The notes beneath the pieces were generated by a model that worked only from the letters and a program-made list of their open reading frames with translations, had not been told where the DNA came from and did no database searches. A program made the translations under genes and the position numbers. A DNA stretch of 64,000 nucleotides from NCBI GenBank assembly GCA_964512305.1, contig CAZEIW010000043.1, positions 1 through 64,000 of the forward strand. Reading direction: 5' to 3'. Source of the stretch: CAZEIW01 sp964512305. GTDB taxonomy: Bacteria; Pseudomonadota; Gammaproteobacteria; Burkholderiales; Burkholderiaceae_F. Shown here one piece after another: positions 38,137 to 47,292 of the stretch; position 1 is the stretch's first letter, and every line of letters begins with the position of its first letter.

Positions 38137-39692
38137 AGCGACTCTCCGATCATGCTGTCGATCGAGCCGGGACCGGGTATCAGGCGCGCAGTCAGCAGCA
38201 GCACGAGTTGCGTCCGTTCGCCTGTGCGTGTCGTCGGGGTCAGCAGTCTGCCGATCAGCGGTACCTGCGCGAGACCCGGCACACCCTGATCGAGGTCGTT
38301 GTCGCTATCAAGGCTCAAGCCGCCGATGACATAGGTCTTTCCGGGTTCGACGAGCAGCGAAAGGTGGGCCTGGGAAAGCGGAAACACCGGGGCCTCCACC
38401 TCCGCGTTCTGTCCGAGGCTGAAGTGCCGGAATTCGATTCCCTGTATCTGCTGGGGGGCCAGGCGCAGGTCGATATGCCCGCTGTCGACGACACTGGCAC
38501 GCAATGCGAGCGACGTTCCCTCGGGCACGAACCCGACCTTGGCCGTGCTAGAGGTCCCGACGTTCGCGACAGCCTGCTGGTTGACCTCGGCCAGATACGG
38601 CACCTGCTTGCCTCGATACAGCACCGCGTCGGCGTGGTTGCGCGTGATCGCGCTCGGTTGAGCGATGACTCGGATCGTGGTCTGGCTTTCCAGCGCATTG
38701 ATCACCGCGCTGACCGACTGGCCGGTGACGGTCGCCTTGAGCGAAGGCTGCTGGACGATATTGGCGCCGACGAGCTGCAGTTGCATGCTGGAGCCGGAAC
38801 CGAATGCGCCGGGCGTCGGGATCACCCGCTGCCAGTCGATCCCGTATTGGAACTGCCGGGTGAGACTGACTTCGACGAAAGCGGCCTCGACCTCGATCTG
38901 CTGCTGCCCCTCGCGGATGACCGCATCCATGAGGTCGCGCGCGCGCCTGAGCTGCATCGCATTGCCCCTGACCGCGATCAGCGCCGATTCCGGTACGACC
39001 TGCACGCGCTGCGCGACGTTGCCGCCGACGATCGCCCCGAGCGCCGCGATCAGCGCGTCGGCCGAACGGATCGCCGTGCCGGTGACGGACGTATTCGCGC
39101 CCGTCGCTCCGTTGCTCGGCGATGCGGGCTGCGCGCTTCCGAAGGACGCCGGGGATCCGTTCGATCCGCCGGTGGTCCCGTTTCCGAATCCGGGATTGGC
39201 CTGTACCGAATAGCTGGTGCTCTGCCGCTCGGTAAGGAACGGAGGCAGCCGAAACAGGTAGGTCGCTTCCTCGGCGATCAGGATCTGCTGGCGCCTTTCG
39301 TCGATCACCGCCACGTAGCCCGCGGAAAGCGCGATCTCCCGGACGGCGGCGGCAAAAGGCTGGTTGTTGATCTCGACGCTGACCGGTGCCGAAGGGCGGG
39401 CGCCCGCGACGAACGTCACGCTGAACCCGCGCGGCTTCGACACGCTGTGCAAGGCGTCGCGCAGCGCAGCCTGCCCCAATTTCAGCGTCAATCCGCCTCG
39501 GCGCGGCTCGATGTACTCGACCGCGAGCGCCTTGATGTACGGGTCGCCCGTCTCGGCGACCGTGGTGTGCGTTTCCGCCCGGCTGCGCACCGATTCGATC
39601 TCGGCCTTCACCTGGCGGTCGAGTCTGTCCCTGGACAGCGGCGCGCAGGCAGCGAGCACGATGCCGGCCAGCACGATGGCAAGAGGCTTCAC
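38133..39692 (-). CDS. outer membrane secretin of type IVb pilus (PilN/BfpB-like)
   Basis: A 519-residue secretin. The signal peptide ends in a lipobox (VLAACAPL, Cys16), so it is a lipoprotein able to reach the outer membrane without a pilotin, as BfpB and R64 PilN do. N-domains occupy residues 60-180, and a Ser/Gly/Asn-rich insert lies at about 180-225. The secretin core carries FVPEGTSLALRASVVDSGHIDLRL and the C-terminal YVIGGLSLDSDNDLDQGVPGLAQVPLIGRLL. It overlaps both neighbours by four bases. Confidence 0.92.
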   Translation of the reverse strand: MKPLAIVLAGIVLAACAPLSRDRLDRQVKAEIESVRSRAETHTTVAETGDPYIKALAVEYIEPRRGGLTLKLGQAALRDALHSVSKPRGFSVTFVAGARPSAPVSVEINNQPFAAAVREIALSAGYVAVIDERRQQILIAEEATYLFRLPPFLTERQSTSYSVQANPGFGNGTTGGSNGSPASFGSAQPASPSNGATGANTSVTGTAIRSADALIAALGAIVGGNVAQRVQVVPESALIAVRGNAMQLRRARDLMDAVIREGQQQIEVEAAFVEVSLTRQFQYGIDWQRVIPTPGAFGSGSSMQLQLVGANIVQQPSLKATVTGQSVSAVINALESQTTIRVIAQPSAITRNHADAVLYRGKQVPYLAEVNQQAVANVGTSSTAKVGFVPEGTSLALRASVVDSGHIDLRLAPQQIQGIEFRHFSLGQNAEVEAPVFPLSQAHLSLLVEPGKTYVIGGLSLDSDNDLDQGVPGLAQVPLIGRLLTPTTRTGERTQLVLLLTARLIPGPGSIDSMIGESL

Positions 39693-40237
39693 GGGCGCGC
39701 CTCTGGCGGCACGCCGTCGTGCCCGGCGGTCGAACCGGCCATGACACTCACGACGCGCTGCGGCGGGCTGTTATGCATCACCGCAGACAGGCGATAAGGG
39801 GTCAGCACGCGGGCAATCGCGCTTCGCAGGTCGGCGCCGTCGAGCTCGACCGCGTAGGCGCGCTGGATCACGAAGTCGGGCCCGGCGTCCCACTCGAGGT
39901 CCCACCCGTAACCGGCGACGAACCTGGACAGTGCCGCGGAAAGACGCTCGCCCGCCGCTGCGACGAACCGCCTCGGCCCGTCCCCGGCGGCGATCGGCGG
40001 GGTCTGGCCGGCACCTTCTCCGCTTCTTGCGGATCCCGGCGCCGCGGGCGTCCGTTCGATCAGGGGCGACGGCCGAACAGCGCTTTCGGCGGACGGGACG
40101 CGCTCGTCGCGCTCGTCGAGCGCGAGCGCCAGGAGTGGAAACAGCATCACGCCCAACCAGGCGCGCCTGACCGCGAGCAGCAGTCGACCGTGCAAGAACG
40201 CCCGCGGAGCCGGTTCGAACAAGCGTTGCCCGGACAT
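39689..40237 (-). CDS. TcpQ/PilL C-terminal domain protein
   Basis: A 182-residue exported protein from ATG 40237. A hydrophobic N-terminal segment (about residues 27-45) precedes a Pro/Ser-rich linker. A C-terminal domain reads FVAAAGERLSAALSRFVAGYGWDLEWDAGPDF and AVELDGADLRSAIARVL, the pattern of the TcpQ/PilL family, periplasmic partners that help place the secretin. Immediately upstream of the secretin, as PilL is in R64-type operons. Confidence 0.75.
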   Translation of the reverse strand: MSGQRLFEPAPRAFLHGRLLLAVRRAWLGVMLFPLLALALDERDERVPSAESAVRPSPLIERTPAAPGSARSGEGAGQTPPIAAGDGPRRFVAAAGERLSAALSRFVAGYGWDLEWDAGPDFVIQRAYAVELDGADLRSAIARVLTPYRLSAVMHNSPPQRVVSVMAGSTAGHDGVPPEARP

Positions 40238-40238
40238 T

Positions 40239-40529
40239 TCACGGTTCCTCGTCAGGCATCGACACGCGCGCGAGCACCCGTGTGCATGTCCGGTAGGCGG
40301 TGCCACGCCACGGCTGAGCGGCGCGCATCAGCGCTCCGGAATCGCTCATCGCGGTCGCAAGCCCGGTCAGCGCCGATTCGACCGTCCGCAGCGGCGCACA
40401 CAGGTGTGCGGCGCGCGCGTCGGGCTGATCCGGCGTGTCGGCGAGCCACCCGGCAATGCGCAGCAGTACCGCGACGCCGATCAGTTCGCTCGCGATCCTC
40501 GTCGAAACACTGGAGCGCCAGATGCGCAT
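40239..40529 (-). CDS. small hypothetical protein in pilus operon
   Basis: A 96-residue protein starting MRIWRSSVSTR, with one N-terminal hydrophobic stretch (about 13-30, ASELIGVAVLLRIAGWL) and a soluble helical tail with two Cys. It is one base from the PilL-like gene. PilM of R64 is a small protein encoded near pilL, but there is not enough similarity here to claim it. Function unknown. Confidence 0.5.
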   Translation of the reverse strand: MRIWRSSVSTRIASELIGVAVLLRIAGWLADTPDQPDARAAHLCAPLRTVESALTGLATAMSDSGALMRAAQPWRGTAYRTCTRVLARVSMPDEEP

Positions 40530-40600
40530 GGAATCTCACCGGTGCCCGTCGACGGATCGGCGGCCCTTCGACGCTCGCCGGCGGGGCGGGCGGGGCGATT

Positions 40601-41206
40601 TCATGCGCGTTTCCCGCGACCGTACTCGATCCACGACCGCAGGCGCCCGACATCCTTGTGCAGCGATCCGCGATCGGGGTAGAAGCCCAGGCCTCCGACC
40701 TGGAAGTACCTGGCCAGCCGGTAGTTGTCCTGAAGAGACAGGCCTGCGTAGACGAAGTCGTCGGCGAGCCCCGAGAAGTGGATGTTGGGTTCGGTGCCGC
40801 CCACGAGCGCGTTCGTCCGCGCCGTTCGAAAGCCCGACAGGAGGACCAGCGCTTGCGGCGACCAGAAGCGCGCGACGGCCGTCTGCATTGCGTAGTTGAG
40901 GTTGAGGAGCCCGATGGCGATCGCGCGCTCGCTTTCCGCGATGAGATCGCGATAGATCCGATTGATGGCGCGATAGCCGTCAGGCTGGATTCGGGCGTCG
41001 GCCCAGTAGACCGCGCGCACGGTCTCCTGCGCTTGCGGGCGCGTGATCCACAGCTCGCGCGGTCTCGACCAAAGGTCGGGGTCGGCGAGCCCCTCGCGCG
41101 CGCGTGCCGCCATCGGGTGAATTCCGCAGGCCGCGAGCAACGACGCGCCCCCCAGCCGGAGCAGGTGTCGGCGAAACAACAGGGGGCGTTCCGAGTTCGG
41201 GTGCAT
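40601..41206 (-). CDS. DUF882 (YcbK-like, M15-fold) exported peptidase
   Basis: A 201-residue protein; GGAGGAG stands seven bases before ATG 41206. The N-terminus FRRHLLRLGGASLLAACG resembles a twin-arginine signal with a lipobox-like end. The mature domain is DUF882, a zinc D,D-peptidase-like fold related to M15. Visible blocks: INRIYRDLIAESERA, LVLLSGFRTARTNALVGG, EPNIHFSGLADDF and GGLGFYPDRGSLHKDVGRLRSW, with His/Asp metal ligands. It heads the pilus operon and could trim peptidoglycan for the assembly channel, a job done by a lytic transglycosylase (PilT) in R64. Confidence 0.8.
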   Translation of the reverse strand: MHPNSERPLLFRRHLLRLGGASLLAACGIHPMAARAREGLADPDLWSRPRELWITRPQAQETVRAVYWADARIQPDGYRAINRIYRDLIAESERAIAIGLLNLNYAMQTAVARFWSPQALVLLSGFRTARTNALVGGTEPNIHFSGLADDFVYAGLSLQDNYRLARYFQVGGLGFYPDRGSLHKDVGRLRSWIEYGRGKRA

Positions 41207-41487
41207 GCAGCCGCTCCTCCGCCAGCATCCCCGGGCGATGCCCGGGATTCCGCGCGCTGCATCCGTGTCGGCCTCTGCAGCCCGGACGCGCGCGAACGAT
41301 GATTCGGCGGGTAACTTAGAGTCGCGGCGATGTGCGCGCACTACCGCGCCCGGCAGCGTCGGCCGGCGGTCGTTCACGGACCGGATGAATGTCCGTGATG
41401 TGACCCTGCGTTAACAGGTCACGACGGCGAGTGGCTTGTCCTCGCCGCGCGGCGGTGTGCCACGCCGCTGTGCTGCCCGATGGGGCA

Positions 41488-42084
41488 CTACCGCCGCCGC
41501 CCTCTCCCATAGCGGATCAGCAGATACCCCCCGAGCATTCCCCCGAGGTGCGCGAAGTGCGCGACACCCTGCTGCGTGCCGGCCACGCCCTGGAACAACT
41601 CGATCGCGCCGTACACCGTGGCGAACAGCCACGCCGGCATCGGGATCGGCGGGAAGATCAGGATCACCGTGCGCTGCGGGAACAGCAGTGCGAACGCGAG
41701 CAGCAGGCCGAACACGCCGCCCGAGGCGCCCACGGTCGGCTCGAACGAGTGCGTGTACCAGGTGAACAGGAGCTGCGTCAGCCCGGCCGACAGCACGCAC
41801 GTGAAGTAGTAGGTGAGGAACCGGTTGCGGCCCCAGACGCGCTCGACCCCCGACCCGAACATCACGAGGCCGAACATGTTGGTCAGGATGTGCACCCAGT
41901 TTTCGTGCAGGAAGCCGTAGGTCAGCAGCTGCCACGGCATGAAGCCGGTTCCGCCGACCGCGCCCGAGCCGATCGGCCACAGCGCCAGCTCGTCCCGCAG
42001 CGAGTATCCGGTGAAGACGTCGAGCGCGAACAGCGCCAGGTTCATCAGGAGCAGCGTCTGGGTACCGGGAGGCAGCGGAAACAT
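41488..42084 (-). CDS. rhomboid family intramembrane serine protease
   Basis: A 198-residue six-helix membrane protease from ATG 42084. Conserved HENWVHILTNMFGL (second helix), catalytic Ser in GASGGVFGLLLAF (fourth helix) and catalytic His in AHFAHLGGMLGGYLL (sixth helix) are all present, so it should be active. Substrate unknown. No Shine-Dalgarno is obvious, and the open frame extends upstream to 42252, but that extension is basic and unlike rhomboid N-termini. Confidence 0.92.
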   Translation of the reverse strand: MFPLPPGTQTLLLMNLALFALDVFTGYSLRDELALWPIGSGAVGGTGFMPWQLLTYGFLHENWVHILTNMFGLVMFGSGVERVWGRNRFLTYYFTCVLSAGLTQLLFTWYTHSFEPTVGASGGVFGLLLAFALLFPQRTVILIFPPIPMPAWLFATVYGAIELFQGVAGTQQGVAHFAHLGGMLGGYLLIRYGRGRRR

Positions 42085-42304
42085 CGGCGGGCTTTGGCTG
42101 GGGGATTTCGGAGGCGCAATGGGGTGGCGCGGCGGTTGATCGGTCTGCAACGTCCCGCGCGCCAAATGGCGAAGCATACGGCGATCCAGACCCGTCTTGG
42201 CGTCTGCAACGAGGCGGGCCGCGTCCACTAGAATCGCCCGCAGCCCGTTCACCCCGGCACCGGCGCAGTCTTAAGCCGCCGGTCTGCCCGGTCCCGGAAT
42301 CCGC

Positions 42305-44662
42305 ATGCCCTTATATCGATCGCACCTCGGCGCCGACCGCGTCCGCCGCAACGCTGCGGCTTACACCTCGCGCGCACGACGCGCGATCGCGGTAGCCGTC
42401 GGCGCCATCGCGCTTCCGGCTGCCGCCCAGTCGTCCGCCGCCGCGACCGAAGAGGAAAACCCGACGACGAAGCTGGAGGTCGAGCGGATCGAGGTCATCG
42501 GGACCACGCCTCTGCCCGGCATCGGCCTGCCGCTCAACCAGATCCCCGCCAACATCCAGAGCGTCACCGGCAGCCAGCTCAACAAGCTGAAGTCGCCGGA
42601 CCTGAGCGGCGCGTTGAACCAGACGGTGTCGAGCGTCAATCTGAATAATTCGCAAGGCAACCCGTTCCAGGCAGATGCGAACTTCCGCGGCTTCACGGCG
42701 TCGCCGGTGCTCGGCACGCCGCAGGGGATCTCGGTGTTCGTCGACGGGGTGCGCGCCAACGAGGCGCTGGGCGACACCGTGAACTGGGACCTGATCCCGC
42801 CGTCGTCGATCGCCCACATGGAGGTCATCCCGGGATCCAACCCCTTGTTCGGGCTCAACACGCTCGGCGGCGCGCTCACCGTGACGACCAAGAGCGGTTT
42901 CGAGTTTCCCGGCACCAGCGTGCAGGCGTACCGGGGCTCCTACGACCGGCGCGGCGCGGTGCTCGAGACCGGCGGGCACGGCGAGAACATCGACTACTAC
43001 GTGAACGGCAACGTGTTCGACGAGCGCGGGTGGGCCGATCACAACCCGAGCCACGTCAAGGAGCTCTTCGCGAAGACCGGCTACCAGGACAAGGTCACGG
43101 ACATCGACCTGAGCTTCAACTGGGCGAGCAACCGCCTCGAAGGCTCGCAGACGCTCCCGGTGTCGTTCCTGGACGATCTGAACGCCTCCTACACGTGGCC
43201 CGACATCCAGACCGACCGCTTCGCGTTCGTGAACCTGAAGGCCAGCCACTTCCTGAGCGACGCGTGGCTCCTGTCCTCGGACCTCTTCTATCGCAAGCTC
43301 TCGACCGACATCTTCAACAGCAACGTCGACAACAACTTCGACCCGACCCAGCCCGTCGGCGCCGGCAACATGCCGGCCCAGAACGTGGTCAACCACATCG
43401 ACGAGCGGCGCCAGGGCGCCTCGTTCGAGCTGACCTCGCTCGGCCCGGCGCTGGGCCACAAGAACAACGCCACGCTCGGCGCCAGCGCGGAGCGCGGCAC
43501 GGTCGACTTCACGCAGCTCGACCAGGCCGCGCCGTTCGCGTCCGATCGCAGCACGTTCTCCGGCGCTCCTTTCGGTCTCGCAACCCGCCTTGCCGCGACC
43601 AACGACTACGCCGGGCTGTACGCGACCGACACGCTGGCGATCGACTCGAAGCTCTCGGCCACCTTCTCGGGCCGCTACAACCATGCCCGGATCGCGCTGC
43701 AGGACCGCACCGGCACTGCGCTCGACGGCGAGCACACGTTCGGCCGCTTCAATCCGGCGGCCGGACTGACGTTCAACCCGGTCCGGGACCTGACCGCCTA
43801 TCTTTCCTACAACGAGGGGATGCGGGTGCCGACGGCGGTCGAGCTGACCTGCGCCGACCGCAATGCCCCCTGCAGCCTGCCCAATGCCTTCGCGAGCGAT
43901 CCGGCGCTCAAGCCCGTCGTGTCGAGGACGGTCGAGGCCGGCGCACGGGGCAAGATCGGCGACAGCACGACCTGGTCGGCCGCGGTGTTCCGGACCCGTC
44001 TCGACGACGACATCCAGTTCATCAGCGCCGGCGGCGGCGCGATCAGCGCGGGCTTCTTCCAGAACGTCGGCCGGACCCTGCGCCAGGGGCTGGAGACCGG
44101 GCTCCAGACGCGGTCGGGCCCGCTCGAGCTCGCGCTGCACTACAGCTTCATCGACGCCACCTTTCGCACGCCGCTGGTCATCAACAGCCCAAGCAACTCG
44201 ACCGCTGCGCCGATCAGCTGCCCGACCTGCACGGACATCCAGGTCGTGCCCGGCGACCGGTTGCCGGGCGTTCCGCGCCAGATCCTGAAGCTGCGGCTGC
44301 AGTACGCGCCGAGCGACCGCTTCGAGGCGGGCTTCAACGTCATCGCCCAGTCGAGCACCTATGCACGCGGCGACGAGAACAACCTGGACCGCAACGGTCC
44401 GCTGCCGGGCTTCGCGGTCGTCAGCGTCGACGCGAGATTCGACCTTACCCCGGCGTGGGAACTGAGCGGCCGCATCGGCAACCTGCTCAACCGTCACTAT
44501 TCGACCTTCGGACAGCTCGGCCAGAACGTCTTCTCCGCTCCCGGTCGCGGGTTCGATCCCACCGGCGCGTCCTGGCGCGCCGAGCAGTTCCGCGCGATCG
44601 CCCCGCCGCTGGAAGCCTGGGCCGGCATCACGTATCGGTTCGAAGGCGGGGACGCCCACTGA
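42305..44662 (+). CDS. TonB-dependent outer membrane receptor
   Basis: A 785-residue receptor. A signal peptide (to about residue 42, PAAAQS) leads to a TonB-box-like stretch, then the plug domain: LEVERIEVIGTTPLPGIG, NFRGFTASPVLGTPQGISVFVDGVRANEALGD, and SNPLFGLNTLGGALTVTTKSG. A 22-strand barrel follows, with LNRHYSTFGQLGQNVF near the end. The ligand is unknown. It lies 48 bases before the C1-cofactor cassette on the same strand. TonB receptors for lanthanide or copper chelators occur in some methylotrophs, but nothing in the sequence fixes a ligand here. A -10-like TAGAAT is at 42229-42234. Confidence 0.9.
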   Translation: MPLYRSHLGADRVRRNAAAYTSRARRAIAVAVGAIALPAAAQSSAAATEEENPTTKLEVERIEVIGTTPLPGIGLPLNQIPANIQSVTGSQLNKLKSPDLSGALNQTVSSVNLNNSQGNPFQADANFRGFTASPVLGTPQGISVFVDGVRANEALGDTVNWDLIPPSSIAHMEVIPGSNPLFGLNTLGGALTVTTKSGFEFPGTSVQAYRGSYDRRGAVLETGGHGENIDYYVNGNVFDERGWADHNPSHVKELFAKTGYQDKVTDIDLSFNWASNRLEGSQTLPVSFLDDLNASYTWPDIQTDRFAFVNLKASHFLSDAWLLSSDLFYRKLSTDIFNSNVDNNFDPTQPVGAGNMPAQNVVNHIDERRQGASFELTSLGPALGHKNNATLGASAERGTVDFTQLDQAAPFASDRSTFSGAPFGLATRLAATNDYAGLYATDTLAIDSKLSATFSGRYNHARIALQDRTGTALDGEHTFGRFNPAAGLTFNPVRDLTAYLSYNEGMRVPTAVELTCADRNAPCSLPNAFASDPALKPVVSRTVEAGARGKIGDSTTWSAAVFRTRLDDDIQFISAGGGAISAGFFQNVGRTLRQGLETGLQTRSGPLELALHYSFIDATFRTPLVINSPSNSTAAPISCPTCTDIQVVPGDRLPGVPRQILKLRLQYAPSDRFEAGFNVIAQSSTYARGDENNLDRNGPLPGFAVVSVDARFDLTPAWELSGRIGNLLNRHYSTFGQLGQNVFSAPGRGFDPTGASWRAEQFRAIAPPLEAWAGITYRFEGGDAH

Positions 44663-44710
44663 GCCCTGCGCCAAGGCGCAAGCGCGCGCGATGCGCTCCA
44701 TAATGCGCGC

Positions 44711-45256
44711 ATGAAGCGGACCGAAGCCCCGCGCCTGGCCTGGGGAATCACCGGATCCGGGCACTTCCTGAAGGAGTCGCTCGAGATCGCGCGCCGGATC
44801 GAAGGCGTGGACCTGTTCCTGACCCGCGCGGGGGAAGAGGTGCTGCAGATGTACGACCTGCCGGTCGAGTCGCTGCGGGCGAACTTCCGGGTGATGCGCG
44901 ACAACACGGCGAGCGCCGCGCCGGTCGGGCTGCTGTACCACCAGCACTATCACACGCTGGTGGTCGCGCCGGCGACGTCGAACACGATCGCCAAGCTGGT
45001 GGCCGGGATCGGCGATTCGCTGGTGACCAACATGTACGCGCAGGCGACCAAGTGCCGCATTCCCTGCGTGGTGTTCGCCTGCGATACCGAGCCCGAGGTC
45101 ACGACCGAGGCGCCCAGCGAGTGGGTGACCTTGTATCCGCGGCGCGTCGACCTCGAGAACGTCGAGCGCCTGAGGGGGTTCGAGTTCACGACCGTGGTCA
45201 GGACCGCCGAAGAGCTCGACTCGGCGCTGGCGCGGCGGCTCAGGGAGCTTCGGTGA
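44711..45256 (+). CDS. dmrB: dihydromethanopterin reductase-like flavoprotein (DmrB/AfpA family)
   Basis: A 181-residue flavoprotein of the UbiX/DmrB fold. FMN-binding segments are GITGSGHFLKESLEIA near the start and VVAPATSNTIAKLVAGIGDSLVTNMYAQA in the middle, with PCVVFACDTEPEV following. DmrB proteins reduce dihydromethanopterin to the active tetrahydro form, and homologues are found with H4MPT genes in Burkholderiales and methylotrophs. The stop overlaps the next start (GTGA). The family is secure; the exact reaction is inferred from context. Confidence 0.8.
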   Translation: MKRTEAPRLAWGITGSGHFLKESLEIARRIEGVDLFLTRAGEEVLQMYDLPVESLRANFRVMRDNTASAAPVGLLYHQHYHTLVVAPATSNTIAKLVAGIGDSLVTNMYAQATKCRIPCVVFACDTEPEVTTEAPSEWVTLYPRRVDLENVERLRGFEFTTVVRTAEELDSALARRLRELR

Positions 45257-46683
45257 GCTCAGGCCATGGTGAGCACATCGTCTTCCTCACGGGCAAGCTG
45301 GCCGAGCAGAGCCTGCGCGAAGTCCTGACGCAGATGCAGCCGGCCGAGTTCTCGTTCGAGGTCATCCGGCTGCCGATCAACGTTGCCGGCCTGATGACCG
45401 CCGACTTCATCCGTCGCCACTGGCCGCAGCCGACCGGCGCGGACCGCATGATCGTTCCGGGGCGGTGCCGCGGAGACCTCGCCGCGCTCGGCGGCGGGTT
45501 CGGGTTGCCGATCGAGCGCGGGCCCGACGAGTTGAAGGATCTGCCTCAGTTCTTCGGCCGCAGCCATCAGGCGGCCCGGCTCGACCGGCACGACATCGAG
45601 ATCTTCGCCGAGATCGTCGAGGCGCCCGAGCTCGCGGTCGAGGCGATCCTCGCGCGCGGGCTCGACTACCGGCGCAGCGGCGCCGATGTGATCGACCTCG
45701 GCTGCCTGCCCGGCACCGCTTTTCCGCACCTCGACGAGGCTGTGCAGGCGCTGCGCGCCGCCGGCCTGCGCGTCAGCGTCGATTCGCTCGAGCGCGACGA
45801 GTTGCTGCGCGGCGGCCGCGCCGGCGCGGATTACCTGCTGAGCCTCAAGCCAGAGTCGCTGGACCTGGCCGACGAGGTCGCGGCGACGCCCGTCCTGATC
45901 CCCTCGCAGCCGGGCGACATGGACTCTCTCGAGCGTGCGATCGACCGGATGCTGCGGCGCGGCCGGCCGTTCATGGCCGACCCGGTGCTCGACCCGATAC
46001 CGTTCGGGTTCACGCGCTCGCTGCTGCGCTACCAGACGCTGCGCGACCGGCATCCGGACCTCCCGATCCTGATGGGCACCGGCAACCTCACCGAGCTGAC
46101 CGACGCGGACTCGAGCGGGGTCGGCGCCGTCTTGCTGGGGGTCGCGGCCGAGCTTCGGCTCAACGCGATCCTGACCACGCAGGTGAGCCCGCATTGCCGC
46201 CGCGCGGTGCGTGAAGCCGACAGCGCGCGCCGGATGATGTACGCGGCGCGCGAGGGCGCCACGCTGCCGCGCGATCTGACAGACGACCTGCTGACCGTCC
46301 ACGCCCGCAGGCCCTTTCCCTATACGAGCCTGGAAATCGCCCAGTTCGCCGCCGAGGTCCGCGATCCCAATTACCGCATACAGGTCGCGGCCGATGGCGT
46401 CCATCTGTACAACCGCGACGGCCGCCACGTCGCGGTCGATCCCTACGAATTCTTCCCGAAGCTCGGCGTCGAGGTCGACGGCGCCCACGCCTTCTACCTG
46501 GGCGTCGAGCTGGCCCGCGCGCAGATCGCGTGGCAGCTCGGCAAGCGCTACGCTCAGGACGAGGAGCTCGACTGGGGCTGCGCGGCGGAGAAGCCGCCGC
46601 AGGACAAGCTGGTCCACCGCGCACCCGGGCCGACGCTGCAGGCGCGCCGCAAGGCGGCATCCAACCGGTCGGGAAAACCCTGA
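45253..46683 (+). CDS. dihydropteroate synthase-like protein of H4MPT clusters (TIGR00284-like, DUF6513 N-terminus)
   Basis: A 476-residue protein from the GTG at 45253. An N-terminal domain of about 150 residues (HIVFLTGKLAEQSLREVL) is followed by a pterin-binding TIM barrel: ARGLDYRRSGADVIDLGCLPG, VSVDSL, MADPVLDPIPFGFTRSLLRY and ILMGTGNLTELTDADSSGV. This DHPS-like family occurs in methanogens and H4MPT-using bacteria and is thought to join the pterin to the aniline-type precursor, in place of folate synthase. Direct proof in bacteria is limited, so the role is inferred. Confidence 0.82.
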   Translation: MSSGHGEHIVFLTGKLAEQSLREVLTQMQPAEFSFEVIRLPINVAGLMTADFIRRHWPQPTGADRMIVPGRCRGDLAALGGGFGLPIERGPDELKDLPQFFGRSHQAARLDRHDIEIFAEIVEAPELAVEAILARGLDYRRSGADVIDLGCLPGTAFPHLDEAVQALRAAGLRVSVDSLERDELLRGGRAGADYLLSLKPESLDLADEVAATPVLIPSQPGDMDSLERAIDRMLRRGRPFMADPVLDPIPFGFTRSLLRYQTLRDRHPDLPILMGTGNLTELTDADSSGVGAVLLGVAAELRLNAILTTQVSPHCRRAVREADSARRMMYAAREGATLPRDLTDDLLTVHARRPFPYTSLEIAQFAAEVRDPNYRIQVAADGVHLYNRDGRHVAVDPYEFFPKLGVEVDGAHAFYLGVELARAQIAWQLGKRYAQDEELDWGCAAEKPPQDKLVHRAPGPTLQARRKAASNRSGKP

Positions 46684-46692
46684 GGGTCGAAC

Positions 46693-47292
46693 GTGACAGC
46701 ACAGATCATCCACGAAACCATCGTCACCAGCGGCTGGCCGGCCGAGCAGGCCCACATCACGCCGCTCGGGCTGCGCCGCATCGAAGGCCGGGTGCTGCTG
46801 TCGCCGTTCCGCCCCTCCACGACCCTCGAGCGCGTGCGCGAAGCGCGTTGCGCCGTGGTCAATTACACCGACGACGTGCGCGTCTTCGCCGGCTGCATGG
46901 TCGGACGCCGGGACTGGCCGCTGGCACCCGCGACACGCGTGAACGCCCTGCGGCTGGCCGAGTCGCTGGCGCACGAAGAGCTCGAGCTGGTGCAATTCGA
47001 GGACGACGTGTCGCGGCCCAAGCTGTGGCTGCGCACGGTGCACACGGAGACGCACGCGCCGTTTCGCGGCTTCAATCGCGCGCAGGCGGCGGTGATCGAG
47101 GCGGCGGTGCTCGTCAGCCGGCTGCACTTGCTGCCGGCCTCGAAGGTGGACGCCGAGCTCGCCTACCTGTCGATCGCGATCGAGAGGACTGGCGGCCCGC
47201 ACGAGCGCGAGGCTTGGGGCTGGCTTCTGGAGGCGATCGCGGCGCACCGCGTGCGCGAGGCCCCGCTGCGCACGCCGGGAAGCACCCGATGA
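46693..47292 (+). CDS. DUF447 family flavin-reductase-like protein
   Basis: A 199-residue protein from a GTG at 46693. DUF447 has a split-barrel flavin-binding fold. Visible here are IHETIVTSGWPAEQAHITPLGLRR, VVNYTDDVRVFAGCMVGRRDW and the helical end FRGFNRAQAAVIEAAVLVSRL. It occurs almost only in archaea and bacteria with H4MPT and has no proven reaction. Ten bases downstream of the DHPS-like gene and overlapping mfnB by ATGA, so it is part of the same translation-coupled cassette. Confidence 0.82.
   Translation: MTAQIIHETIVTSGWPAEQAHITPLGLRRIEGRVLLSPFRPSTTLERVREARCAVVNYTDDVRVFAGCMVGRRDWPLAPATRVNALRLAESLAHEELELVQFEDDVSRPKLWLRTVHTETHAPFRGFNRAQAAVIEAAVLVSRLHLLPASKVDAELAYLSIAIERTGGPHEREAWGWLLEAIAAHRVREAPLRTPGSTR

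Noticed and set aside
28541..41206. The pilus cluster as a type II secretion system
   Set aside because: The lipoprotein secretin of BfpB/PilN type, the TcpQ/PilL-like protein, the long pilin leader and the R64-like gene order fit a type IVb pilus better, and no GspD/GspG set is seen.
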